Assembly (NCBI GenBank): GCA_023392535.1
Contig: JAEVYY010000009.1
Location: forward strand, 186,001-250,000
Length of the DNA stretch: 64,000 bases
Origin: Bacillota bacterium
GTDB lineage: Bacteria > Bacillota > Clostridia > Lachnospirales > Lachnospiraceae
Direction: 5' to 3'
Each line of letters starts with the position of its first letter. Within the stretch, counting starts at the first letter, position 1. Under the pieces are notes generated by a model. It was not told the origin of the DNA. It did no database searches and saw nothing but the letters and a program-made list of their open reading frames with translations. The position numbers were made by a program, and so were the translations under genes. Of this stretch, positions 53,662 to 62,656 are shown piece after piece.

Positions 53662-54077
53662 TCCTTAATCACCATTCCGATTCCACAGACCACACGTGTC
53701 ACGCTTTCTGCCTGTTCTGCCAGCTTACAACAGATTCTTCCGGTTTCTTCCCGATAGAGTCTTTCAAATGCTTCCACCGGCACGATCCCATAGCCGATTT
53801 CATCACTGATAAAAATGACCTCTGGATTATTTTTTATTACCATCTGCAAATTTCTATCAATTCGCTCCCGTATGTCAGACAAATTCTGCTCTTTCTCCAT
53901 TCCATTCAGGAACATCCTTCTGATATACATGTGCAAATGATTAAAAAGAGACACGTTTTCCGGTAACGATAAATCACATATCTCCCCATCAAGCAGATTG
54001 GTCGTTATCTCACTCCCACAAAACTTCTGTACATATTCCAATTTTCCCTGATATGCGCCACCAATCACAAAATTCAT
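53655..54077 (-). CDS. Short CobU-like protein, Walker A and His motif degenerate
   Basis: 140 residues. The C-terminal half matches CobU: ISDEIGYGIVPVEAFERLYREE and CGIGMVIKE correspond to the VSNEVGxGIVP and GIPL regions. The N-terminus (VIGGAYQGKLEY) resembles the CobU P-loop, but Leu replaces the Ser/Thr after Lys. The segment with the guanylylated His (HRxRR) is missing. CobU proteins are about 180 residues, and a fuller paralogue lies at 54859 in the same operon. The frame is intact, so it is not obviously a pseudogene. It may be a regulatory or partner subunit. Function unknown. Confidence 0.7.
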   Translation of the reverse strand: MNFVIGGAYQGKLEYVQKFCGSEITTNLLDGEICDLSLPENVSLFNHLHMYIRRMFLNGMEKEQNLSDIRERIDRNLQMVIKNNPEVIFISDEIGYGIVPVEAFERLYREETGRICCKLAEQAESVTRVVCGIGMVIKEC

Positions 54078-54853
54078 CCAAACACCTTCTCTACCAATAC
54101 GATACTAATTAAAAATGTCAATTCTATCATTTGCAAGAAATATCCTGCCAAATCACCAGTGATACCACCAAATTCCCGATAGGAAAAATAACGATAATAA
54201 ACAAATACTACTACGCATACTGTCAATATGACAAATACGATCATTCCAGCCATTAGGGTACCTGCCTTACTTACATACCAAATAGCCAAAGCAGTCACCG
54301 CTATCACATATGCTATCATGAAAAATCGTACGATTTTCTTATCTGCCCCTTTGGAAAAAGACGCCAATAATCCTGTTTCTTTTGCACTTTTCCAGGTAGC
54401 AAGAGCAAATCCACTCAAGGCACGTGAGATCACAAATCCTGCTGCCAGTATCTGTATTCCATGCTTTGAAATCTCACTAAAAAAACCAATCTGCAAAATA
54501 AAATAGAGAATTCCTTTGATGATCGCAAACGCACCCGCATGCGGATCTTCTAAGATCTTCAATTTTTCCACGCGATTCCCATAAGAACTTCTTGCATCTA
54601 CGGTATCCAGGAAACCATCCATATGAATCCCCCCTGTTACCATTATCGGTATTGCGGTCAACAAGATACTTCGTAATAAAGTATCTATTTTGAGATCATC
54701 ACAGAGCAAAAAACAACCTATTTCCAAGATGCCAATGACAGCGCCAACCAACGGAAAATAGCAAATTGCATATTTCATATTTTTCTCATTCCAATCGACC
54801 TTCGGCATTGGGATCTTAGAATACAGAGCAAATGCTATGATAAAAGAAGACAT
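54074..54853 (-). CDS. cobS: Adenosylcobinamide-GDP ribazoletransferase
   Basis: A 259-residue membrane enzyme that joins alpha-ribazole to adenosylcobinamide-GDP. ITGGIHMDGFLDTVDAR and EDPHAGAFAI are the conserved metal and substrate motifs. About six membrane helices. The stop overlaps the start of the short CobU-like gene (ATGA). Confidence 0.95.
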   Translation of the reverse strand: MSSFIIAFALYSKIPMPKVDWNEKNMKYAICYFPLVGAVIGILEIGCFLLCDDLKIDTLLRSILLTAIPIMVTGGIHMDGFLDTVDARSSYGNRVEKLKILEDPHAGAFAIIKGILYFILQIGFFSEISKHGIQILAAGFVISRALSGFALATWKSAKETGLLASFSKGADKKIVRFFMIAYVIAVTALAIWYVSKAGTLMAGMIVFVILTVCVVVFVYYRYFSYREFGGITGDLAGYFLQMIELTFLISIVLVEKVFG

Positions 54854-54858
54854 CTTTA

Positions 54859-55425
54859 CTACCTCGCTTTCTTAGGAAACAAAGGGATCCCATACACCAC
54901 TTCCACCACTTCGTCTGCTATCTGTGTCAGCATTCTGTTTATTTTACCTAATAAATGAATATATTGCATCGTTTCAGGGTCATAACAAATACCGTCACTG
55001 CTTACTTCATTCGTTACAATAATGAGGTCCTCTGCCTGTTCTGCGCAGTGCATAATTCCTTTTCTGATAACATCTACACATTGCTCCGGTCTGCCTTCCG
55101 GCCGATATCGTTCATTTGCAAGCAGATTTGACATGCATTCCAATAGCAGAATAGACGGAGAAGGTATCCGCAACTCCTCTAAATGTGTATAACATTCCAC
55201 TGTTTCAAATTGTTTCTTTGCACGCATCGAGCGATGTCTGGCTATTTTTTTATCACTTTCTTCTTCATATGGATACATGGTCGCTACATAGATTGTATGT
55301 ACTTCCTCATTGCATGGTAGATGAGAAAAATGCTTCTGCTTCCAAAATTCTGCGCATGCAAGTACACGATTCTCCGCATATTCCGATTTTCCACTTCCAC
55401 TTCCGCCCGTCACCAAAATAACCAT
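54859..55425 (-). CDS. cobU: Adenosylcobinamide kinase / guanylyltransferase
   Basis: 188 residues. VTGGSGSGKSEYAENR is a full Walker A. IARHRSMRAKKQFETVE supplies the guanylylated His. VATMYPYEEES is the usual strand before it. The C-terminal region reads TNEVSSDGICYDPETM where CobU normally has NEVGxGIVPxN, so that motif is altered. It activates cobinamide for ligand attachment. It lies 15 bases after cobT and 5 before cobS. Confidence 0.92.
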   Translation of the reverse strand: MVILVTGGSGSGKSEYAENRVLACAEFWKQKHFSHLPCNEEVHTIYVATMYPYEEESDKKIARHRSMRAKKQFETVECYTHLEELRIPSPSILLLECMSNLLANERYRPEGRPEQCVDVIRKGIMHCAEQAEDLIIVTNEVSSDGICYDPETMQYIHLLGKINRMLTQIADEVVEVVYGIPLFPKKAR

Positions 55426-55439
55426 ATATTATACCCCTT

Positions 55440-56570
55440 CTATCGTAACTTAGGATCATATTCTTTTATTTCTATTTCCTCAAAAGTACTCATTTCTTCA
55501 TATACTGCTGTAGCCATGCGTAGAATAGGGATTGCCATAAGGGCACCGGTTCCTTCCCCCAGACACATCCCACACTTGAGAAACGGTACGACATTCAATG
55601 CTTTTAATACTAACATACCTGCTGGTTCATTGGAAGCATGAGAAGCCAATAGATATGATTGTACAAGTGGATTGGCACGTATTGCGCATAGTGCGGATAC
55701 GGCTGATATGAATCCATCGATCAAGACTGGCACCCGATAGATCGCTCCCCCTAAGAACAATCCCATCATGCCTGCAAGTTCCAGTCCACCCAGTTCCGCC
55801 ATTAAACAGACGATCTGTTTCCTATTCTCTTCCGCATTCGGGCTAGCATCTTTCCCACAGGTCTCCTGTTGGTACTTCTTCTGATACCGATCAATGGCTC
55901 TCTTTATCACCTTATATTTTTGCTCCAAACCAAACTGTGTCAATCCGGCGCCTTTGCCAGTCACTACTTCCACCGGCTGTTCTAATAATACGGATGCCAG
56001 AGCACTGCTGGGAGTTGTATTCCCTATTCCCATTTCACCTGTTGCAATCAGCCGGTAACCTCTTTCTTTTAACTGCTTCACGATATCAATTCCAATTTGT
56101 ATCGCTTGTTCGCATTCCTTGATTGTCATTGCCGGTTCCACTACAATATTTCCGGTTCCTTTTCGCACACGTCTGTCTATAAGCGAACCAATTTTTAATT
56201 CCTGGCTTTCCTCGATGCCATCGCTTGCAATTCCAATATCAATCGGAAAAATAGAAACATTTGCAGTCTTTGCCATGACTGCTGCGCTCGTATTTCCTGT
56301 CGCAAAGTTTTCCGATACCACCCGTGTTACTTCCGCTCCTGTTTGCGTCACATGTTCTGCGACGACGCCATGATCTCCGCACATAATCACAAGTGCAGGT
56401 TTCTCTATATTCACATGTTCAGCCTGTTGTTGTATTCCTGCTATTTTGACGATTGCATCTTCTAATAGCCCCAAACTGTGAATCGGCTTTGCTATGCGAT
56501 TCCACCGTGCAACGGCCTGTTCACAAATTCGGGGATCCATTTCCTGTATTTCGTTACACTGTGTCAACAT
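55440..56570 (-). CDS. cobT: Nicotinate-nucleotide:dimethylbenzimidazole phosphoribosyltransferase
   Basis: About 376 residues. It makes alpha-ribazole phosphate from the lower-ligand base. MCGDHGVVAEHVTQTG, ATGEMGIGNTTPSSALA and the KCGMCLGEGTGA ending hold the substrate and catalytic residues. The ATG at 56570 is preferred, with aaggaa upstream and no overlap with cbiA; the longer frame is 27 residues more. Typical length is about 350. Confidence 0.95.
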   Translation of the reverse strand: MLTQCNEIQEMDPRICEQAVARWNRIAKPIHSLGLLEDAIVKIAGIQQQAEHVNIEKPALVIMCGDHGVVAEHVTQTGAEVTRVVSENFATGNTSAAVMAKTANVSIFPIDIGIASDGIEESQELKIGSLIDRRVRKGTGNIVVEPAMTIKECEQAIQIGIDIVKQLKERGYRLIATGEMGIGNTTPSSALASVLLEQPVEVVTGKGAGLTQFGLEQKYKVIKRAIDRYQKKYQQETCGKDASPNAEENRKQIVCLMAELGGLELAGMMGLFLGGAIYRVPVLIDGFISAVSALCAIRANPLVQSYLLASHASNEPAGMLVLKALNVVPFLKCGMCLGEGTGALMAIPILRMATAVYEEMSTFEEIEIKEYDPKLR

Positions 56571-56596
56571 CACCAGTTCCTTCTTTCTCTTGTCAC

Positions 56597-58003
56597 TTAT
56601 TCTATGTGATTGCATGAACGGTTCTTCTGTGCAATTCCATATTGTACACACTGCTCCACAAAAAAGGCGGCTGCCTTAGGATTCCCTTCCAGGTAAAAGT
56701 GAGGAAACCCTGCAATCGTCTTATTTTGAATTTGGATGCAATCCCATTTTCTGACTCCATCCGGCTTTACCGCTACCGCCTGTATTCCAGGATCGCTGCT
56801 CTCCCAATAGTGGAATTCATGCGCAGGAATCCGTACCCCGGGTACTCCAAGTACGGATTCCTGCCTTATCGTAACATTAACATATCCGAATCCTGGTCTC
56901 TTTGCCGCCCGTTGTGACTCTCCACTCATAAATCCCACCATCGGATAGCTATTTTTCTTATCATCTACCAATGTTTTTTGCAAATATAAAAATCCACCAC
57001 ACTCTGCAATACAGGGCATATCTGATGATAATGCTTTTATGATTGACTTTTTCATGGACACATTATTGGCCAATCTCTTCGCATGTAATTCCGGATATCC
57101 CCCTCCCAATAACAATCCTTGGATATCCTGCGGCAGTATTTCCTCTCTAAGAGGCGAAAACGGGACTAGTGTAACTCCTAATTTTTCAAATAGCTGCATA
57201 CTTTCCTGATAATAAAAGCAAAATGCCGAATCTCTTGCAACAGCAATTCTAATCTTTTGCTTCCTTACATTTTGTAAATACTCCGGTTTTTCATATATTA
57301 ATTCAGGTGCCTCATTAGCGATACGAATGATTTTAGAGATATCTATTGTTTTCTCCATCTTAGCTGCAATTTCCTGCAGCTGTCTTTGCAGATTACCAAG
57401 TTCTTCCGGCATTACCAGCCCAAGATGACGGCTTTGTAATCCCATACTTTTATCAAATGGTAAATATCCTAGGACCGGAATCTGTAATTCCTGTTCTATT
57501 TTTTCTTTTAACTGTGGATAAATTGCTTCCGATACCTGATTTAAAATAACTCCCTTTATCATACTTGGTATCCGAAATTGCAGAAATCCCTGAATCAGTG
57601 GCACAATGGATAGACTTGCTCCTTTGCCGTTCACAACTAGAATTACCGGGGTCTGCAATTGCTTTGCGATATCATAGGAACTAGCATCTGTGCTGGAAAC
57701 TGTTTGTCCGTCATAGTATCCCATAACGCCTTCCAACACCGCTATTTCAGTCTGTTTCGAGGCAGTCGCAAATAAATAGCGCATATGACTATATGAGGTA
57801 AAGAACGTGTCCAGATTGCCTGTTGGCACACCAATGACACTTCTATGAAACATTGGATCAATATAATCTGGTCCACACTTAAAAGAAACAGACCGCACTC
57901 GGCGATTGACAAGTGCCTGTAAAAGACCACAGGTAATAGTCGTCTTGCCGCATCCGCTGGATGGTGCCGCAATCATGATCCTGTTGATTTTTACATGTTT
58001 CAT
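56597..58003 (-). CDS. cbiA: Cobyrinate a,c-diamide synthase
   Basis: About 468 residues. The N-terminal synthetase opens IAAPSSGCGKTTITCG (P-loop) with FKCGPDYIDPMFH. The C-terminal glutaminase has LLLGGGYPELHA and the nucleophile Cys in CIAECGGFLYLQ. It uses glutamine to amidate side chains a and c. The ATG at 58003 is chosen, as a GTG four codons earlier is too close to aaggag. Confidence 0.96.
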   Translation of the reverse strand: MKHVKINRIMIAAPSSGCGKTTITCGLLQALVNRRVRSVSFKCGPDYIDPMFHRSVIGVPTGNLDTFFTSYSHMRYLFATASKQTEIAVLEGVMGYYDGQTVSSTDASSYDIAKQLQTPVILVVNGKGASLSIVPLIQGFLQFRIPSMIKGVILNQVSEAIYPQLKEKIEQELQIPVLGYLPFDKSMGLQSRHLGLVMPEELGNLQRQLQEIAAKMEKTIDISKIIRIANEAPELIYEKPEYLQNVRKQKIRIAVARDSAFCFYYQESMQLFEKLGVTLVPFSPLREEILPQDIQGLLLGGGYPELHAKRLANNVSMKKSIIKALSSDMPCIAECGGFLYLQKTLVDDKKNSYPMVGFMSGESQRAAKRPGFGYVNVTIRQESVLGVPGVRIPAHEFHYWESSDPGIQAVAVKPDGVRKWDCIQIQNKTIAGFPHFYLEGNPKAAAFFVEQCVQYGIAQKNRSCNHIE

Positions 58004-58061
58004 AATATATGCCACTCCTTTTTTGCTATTTTATCCGTTACACAAATAAAAATCTTAATTA

Positions 58062-60074
58062 CTAAATCTCACACTGCAATGTGATTATATATACGGGATT
58101 CTGCGCTATCATCATCTGATAACTTCCTGTTTCCTTGCTTTTGGCTATGGATACCTGTACATATTCCACGTTTGGAATCTGTAGGGTCTTAGCAGCCTCC
58201 AGAACACAGGATAAGGTATTCAGCGCAATCACATTGATTACGATTCTGATCTTCGGATTTTTTTGTAGCAGAAGCGTCAGAATCTCCTCCATTCCTCCCC
58301 CACTACCACCGATAAATGCATGCGTTGGCATTGGCAGTTCTATCAAACATGCAGGTGCTTTTCCTGCAATTACGGTCACATTGGTCACACCCGATAGATG
58401 TTGATTTTTCCGAATCAATTCTCTTGCATCCTGCTCTTTTTCGATTGCGTAGACCATGCCGTCCATCGCCTGTCTTGCTGCCTCAATGGTGATACTGCCA
58501 GTTCCCGCCCCAATATCATAGATTACCGCATCTTTTGTCAGTTGTAATTTTGACAATGAAATACTACGAATCTCCATCTTCGTCATCGGTACCTTCTCAC
58601 GAATAAACTTCGTATCCGGCATTCCATGTGTAACAATATAGGAGTTCGCCTTTTCGTTTTCAAGCAAGGCAATCGCAAGGCTTTCACAAGTCTTTCCAAT
58701 CCATTCTTCTGGCTTACCGGATCGGATTCGCTCCTCTGGATATGACAATTTTTCTCCTATAGTCATTCTGACATGCGATAAATCATTTTCGAGAAATTGC
58801 TCTGCAAGACTCGATACATTGTCTATCCCTCCTAACAACACCACTACGTTTTGATTCCTTTGCACATGCGCTACCACGTTTTCTGCTTTGCCATGCATAC
58901 TAATCATTTTAACATCATCCCATGCCTTTCCAAGTCTTGATAAAAAGTAAATTGGAGATGAGATACCGCTGATTCTTTCATATTGATATTCTGCTAATCC
59001 CGCCAAACTTTGTTCCAATTGTCTGCAACCACTGTAAAATCCAACATCACCAGAATATAAGACTACAATATTATTATAATATGGATGTTCTTTTATATAA
59101 TCAAGTATTTCAGACGGTCTATATTCCGTCACTTTGGTTACCGAAGAACGGGCGAGTTGACTTACAGCCTCTACCATACGGCCCGCACCAAACAATAAAT
59201 CGGCACTTTCAATACATTTTTGCGCCTGTGTTGTCAGCAATTCATAATTTCCCGGCCCAATTCCAACCAATCGAATGCATCTGGCCTTCTTTTCTTTGTC
59301 TACATTTTCTGCTATCAGATCGATTACTTCCTCATAAGAGTATCCATCTTTTTCTATCGGTCTTCTTATTATAACAGGCGTCACACCCGCACGCTTAGCG
59401 GCTGCTATTTTTTCTTGAAATCCGCCCGCCTTCCCTGAATCCTTGGTGACTAAATAAGCGGCCTGTATTTCCAGAAGCATGGCATAATTCATCGCTTCCG
59501 AAAACGGACCCTGCATGGCAAACAGGTGCCTTCCCTCTATCTGCAATTCTTTGCAACGTGTTACTGCTTCTGTAGTCGATAGTACACGATAATACATTCT
59601 TTCCCTGGCATTTTTAATCGTTTGATAAGCCTCCATCTCTTTGCTACCGGTTGTGACCAGTACATTGCCTTTGGTATCAGACAAAAAAGCGGCGGCCATC
59701 TTCACCGAGTCCACATAGACTCCCTCGTCATCTTCTTCCAAAATATTTTCTTCCTGGTAATTTTCAGCTTCCCTTAGCATTCGGACATAAGGCATTCTTG
59801 TATGCTCACATGCCGTTTTGATATTCTTGGATACCTCTATCGCATAGGGATGTGTAGCATCTATGACCAGCGTATACTTCTGTCCTTGCAACATCTTCTC
59901 CATCTGCGTTTCCGCCAACCGGACAGATGATATCGTAATACATTCATTTTCCGGTAACAATTCCTCTCCATATTCCGTTGCTACACAGACATGTGCTGGT
60001 ATTCGTTGCTCGGACAAATACTCTGCGATTTTTCTTCCTTCACTGGTTCCTGCAAACACTAGTATAGATTTCAC
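58062..60074 (-). CDS. CbiJ-CbiE-CbiT three-domain fusion
   Basis: About 670 residues combining three steps. Residues about 1-260 are cobalt-precorrin-6A reductase CbiJ (ILVFAGTSEGR, IDATHPYAIEVS, VTTGSKEM). Residues about 268-465 are the C5-methyltransferase CbiE (RLVGIGPGNYELLTTQA, VVLYSGDVGFYSG). Residues about 470-670 are the C15-methyltransferase/decarboxylase CbiT (VIYDIGAGTGSITIEAA, AFIGGSGGGMEEIL). The GTG at 60074 is used: it overlaps the cbiH stop as GTGA and agggggt precedes it. The frame extends further upstream to 60242, but that part overlaps cbiH. CbiE-CbiT fusions are common; the added CbiJ is less so. Confidence 0.92.
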   Translation of the reverse strand: MKSILVFAGTSEGRKIAEYLSEQRIPAHVCVATEYGEELLPENECITISSVRLAETQMEKMLQGQKYTLVIDATHPYAIEVSKNIKTACEHTRMPYVRMLREAENYQEENILEEDDEGVYVDSVKMAAAFLSDTKGNVLVTTGSKEMEAYQTIKNARERMYYRVLSTTEAVTRCKELQIEGRHLFAMQGPFSEAMNYAMLLEIQAAYLVTKDSGKAGGFQEKIAAAKRAGVTPVIIRRPIEKDGYSYEEVIDLIAENVDKEKKARCIRLVGIGPGNYELLTTQAQKCIESADLLFGAGRMVEAVSQLARSSVTKVTEYRPSEILDYIKEHPYYNNIVVLYSGDVGFYSGCRQLEQSLAGLAEYQYERISGISSPIYFLSRLGKAWDDVKMISMHGKAENVVAHVQRNQNVVVLLGGIDNVSSLAEQFLENDLSHVRMTIGEKLSYPEERIRSGKPEEWIGKTCESLAIALLENEKANSYIVTHGMPDTKFIREKVPMTKMEIRSISLSKLQLTKDAVIYDIGAGTGSITIEAARQAMDGMVYAIEKEQDARELIRKNQHLSGVTNVTVIAGKAPACLIELPMPTHAFIGGSGGGMEEILTLLLQKNPKIRIVINVIALNTLSCVLEAAKTLQIPNVEYVQVSIAKSKETGSYQMMIAQNPVYIITLQCEI

Positions 60075-60802
60075 TTGGTACGATACCCCCTCGGCGTTAC
60101 CATATATTCTTCCGTCATTCTTGTAGTAGAGTTTCCGATAAATACCGTCGCAAACATATCGACCTTGGCATCTCTTAGCTCTTTTAATGACACTCTTGTC
60201 ACACTCTGTCCTTCTCTTCCGATCTGCCAAGCGATTCCACATACAGTGTCCTGATTTCTATGCTGCATAACAATGTCACATGCTTTCATCAGGTAATCAG
60301 CCCTCTTTTTACTGGAAGGATTATAAAGGCAAATTGTAAAATCTCCTTTTGCCGCCATTGCAAGACGATTCTCAATGGTTTGCCATGGCGTCAGCAAGTC
60401 GCTCAGACTAATTACTGCAAAATCATGCGTCAACGGAGCCCCCAACAAGGCCCCTCCACTTAAAGCAGCCGTTACCCCTGGGACCACTTCCACTTGTACG
60501 TCCGGATACTGTTCTTTTAACTCCAGGATCGGGCCTGCCATGCCATAAACACCTGCATCTCCACTGCATATCATAGCCACTATTTCCCCTTTTTGGGCTT
60601 CTTGAAAAGCCATATGACAACGCTCGATCTCCTTCTTCATCGATGTCGTTAAAAACTTCTTCTCTGGAAAATGTGGCGAGATCAATTCTACATACACGGT
60701 GTATCCAACAATTACCGTGCATATTTCCAGACATCTGCATGCCCGTATCGTCATATCTTCATAAGCTCCTGGTCCGATTCCTACTACAAATAATTTATGC
60801 AA
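60071..60802 (-). CDS. cbiH: Cobalt-factor III / precorrin-3B C17-methyltransferase
   Basis: About 243 residues of the SAM-dependent tetrapyrrole methylase fold. VVGIGPGAYEDMTIRA is the first motif, MICSGDAGVYGMAG the Gly-rich loop, and YNPSSKKRADYL a conserved stretch. It contracts the ring and methylates C17. A TTG start at 60802 with ggag upstream best fits the family's first strand; it overlaps cbiG by 8 bases. An earlier TTG at 60829 lacks a binding site. Confidence 0.93.
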   Translation of the reverse strand: MHKLFVVGIGPGAYEDMTIRACRCLEICTVIVGYTVYVELISPHFPEKKFLTTSMKKEIERCHMAFQEAQKGEIVAMICSGDAGVYGMAGPILELKEQYPDVQVEVVPGVTAALSGGALLGAPLTHDFAVISLSDLLTPWQTIENRLAMAAKGDFTICLYNPSSKKRADYLMKACDIVMQHRNQDTVCGIAWQIGREGQSVTRVSLKELRDAKVDMFATVFIGNSTTRMTEEYMVTPRGYRTK

Positions 60803-61871
60803 AATCCACACTCCAATCTGCCATAGCAAGAGCTACCGTTACTCCATTGCAGGCCCTCTTTTTCATCATTAATCTTCCGTTACCACTTGCTGCTACTGCA
60901 GCCCGTTCACATACATTGTCCACACCGACTTTGCTCTCCACAAAGGAAGAACCAGTAAAAGTACCTTCCACTTGTATCAACGCCTCCTTAGAAAAGGTAA
61001 GAAAAGGAATCTGGTAACGTGTTGCAAAATTCTGTATTCCCATTTCTTCTTTCTTTATATCAATGCTTGCAACCTGGCAGATTGCCTTCATCCATACCTC
61101 AAATACAGGTTTTATATCAGCGCCTACCGATTCGCATCCTGTCATTTCTTTTATACTTTGAAATACGGCATCCTCAATCTGCTCTTCTGTTATATTCTTT
61201 TTACATCCAATACCCAAACTTACGATCTTTGGTATCAGATATAACGTATGGGTAAAACAGTCCTTTTGTCCTGGAAACAAACGGATATGTATGCCAATGG
61301 AACCTTTATCGCCCAAAAGCAATTGGTCAGGTAATGCTCCCGTTATCTGGAAATCACTTTTTACATAAATATTCTCTCCCCTGACCAAAGCGGCTGAAAT
61401 CTCTTTGCATCCTACTTTCGGATATGGATATAATCCTTTCTTCTTTGCAAATACATCCACTGCAAAGCAGTGCCTTAAATCGGTTGCGGTTGTAATCACA
61501 GGTACGGCACCAATTGCCTTCGCCATGATGTCAGTCCAATCATTTGCACCGCCAACATGTCCAGATAATAAAGAGATGCAGAACTTCCCTGCTTCATCCA
61601 TTACAATGACCGCAGGATCTACGTATTTATCTTGTAAAAAGGGAGCAATACTGCGAACTGCAATGCCACATGCACCGATAAAAACAATCACTTGGGCATA
61701 TTGAAACGCATTCCCTGTCCATTCCTGTAGGGAACACGGAAACGGTTTTCCGGTCAAGAAAATACTACTTTTTTCTGTTTCACCACATACTTTTTGCTGG
61801 TATAATTTTTCCCTGATCTTCTCACCAAGCAGATATCCGTTTTCTGTAAAACTAATCATATGAATTTCCAT
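60795..61871 (-). CDS. cbiG: Cobalt-precorrin-5A hydrolase
   Basis: About 358 residues. The N-terminal part has IGACGIAVRSIAPFLQDKYVDPAVIV and LSGHVGGANDWT, and the C-terminal part has SLGIGCKKNITEEQIEDAV; all are typical of CbiG. It opens the delta-lactone with loss of acetaldehyde. The ATG at 61871 begins directly after the cbiF stop; the longer frame lies wholly inside cbiF. Confidence 0.94.
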   Translation of the reverse strand: MEIHMISFTENGYLLGEKIREKLYQQKVCGETEKSSIFLTGKPFPCSLQEWTGNAFQYAQVIVFIGACGIAVRSIAPFLQDKYVDPAVIVMDEAGKFCISLLSGHVGGANDWTDIMAKAIGAVPVITTATDLRHCFAVDVFAKKKGLYPYPKVGCKEISAALVRGENIYVKSDFQITGALPDQLLLGDKGSIGIHIRLFPGQKDCFTHTLYLIPKIVSLGIGCKKNITEEQIEDAVFQSIKEMTGCESVGADIKPVFEVWMKAICQVASIDIKKEEMGIQNFATRYQIPFLTFSKEALIQVEGTFTGSSFVESKVGVDNVCERAAVAASGNGRLMMKKRACNGVTVALAMADWSVDFA

Positions 61872-61875
61872 ACTC

Positions 61876-62631
61876 TCATTTTTTTCCTTTACGATACTCT
61901 GTCGTGAATTCTGGATGATATAAATCCGATCGCCTATAATCTCCTTGTAAAACACGGCCTACAATGATTAAAGCTGTCTTTTTAATCTGATGTTCCTGCG
62001 CTGTCTTTGAAAGAGTCGCCACCGTACAAAAATACGTTTCTTCTTCCGGCCAGCTTGCTTTGTAACAGATTGCAGCAGGCGTATCTTCTGCATAGCCACC
62101 CTCTATCAGCCGTCCGGATAATGTTTCCAGCATACCGGTACTTAAAAAAATAACCATCGTAGCACCATGAGCTGCAAAGCTTTGAATACTTTCCGTTGAC
62201 GGCACCGGCGTCCTGCCTTCCATGCGGGTTATAATCACAGATTGTGAAACATCCGGTAGGGTATATTCCACCTGTAGACTGGCTGCTGCCCCACAGAACG
62301 AACTGACTCCCGGACAAATATCGTATTTGATATTTCGCTTCTTCAATTCATCCATCTGTTCTTTTATGGCTCCGTAAAGACAGGGATCTCCTGTGTGCAA
62401 ACGGACTGTAACATATCCCTTTTGCTCATTTTCTACCATAACTGTAATGACTTCTTCCAGTGTCATATACGCGCTGTTATATACAACACAAGATTTCTTT
62501 TTTACTTCCAGCAGCTTTGGATTGACCAAGGACCCCGCGTAGATAATAGCATCTGCTTCTCTGAGCAGTCGATCTGCGCGAAGTGTAATCAGATCTTCTG
62601 CGCCAGGACCTGCTCCCACAAAATGAACCAT
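61876..62631 (-). CDS. cbiF: Cobalt-precorrin-4 C11-methyltransferase
   Basis: About 251 residues. VHFVGAGPGAEDLITLR opens the protein, with RLHTGDPCLYGAIKEQ and CPGVSSFCGAAA as the other methylase motifs. SAM donor. The ATG at 62631 is preferred, since gaggaa lies at correct spacing; the longer frame overlaps cbiD by 59 bases. Confidence 0.95.
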   Translation of the reverse strand: MVHFVGAGPGAEDLITLRADRLLREADAIIYAGSLVNPKLLEVKKKSCVVYNSAYMTLEEVITVMVENEQKGYVTVRLHTGDPCLYGAIKEQMDELKKRNIKYDICPGVSSFCGAAASLQVEYTLPDVSQSVIITRMEGRTPVPSTESIQSFAAHGATMVIFLSTGMLETLSGRLIEGGYAEDTPAAICYKASWPEEETYFCTVATLSKTAQEHQIKKTALIIVGRVLQGDYRRSDLYHPEFTTEYRKGKK

Positions 62632-62656
62632 ATTTATTTCCTCTATTTTCTTGTTG

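Noticed and set aside
53655..54077. The short CobU-like gene as a pseudogene
   Set aside because: The frame is intact, translationally coupled on both sides and keeps a well-conserved C-terminal motif, so a decayed remnant is less likely.
60074..60242. N-terminal extension of the CbiJ-E-T fusion
   Set aside because: The extra 56 residues lie wholly within cbiH and show no family similarity; GTG at 60074 fits the first strand and has a binding site.
60423..60740. Alternative-frame open reading frames within the B12 operon
   Set aside because: They overlap strongly conserved genes in another frame and have no recognisable motif.
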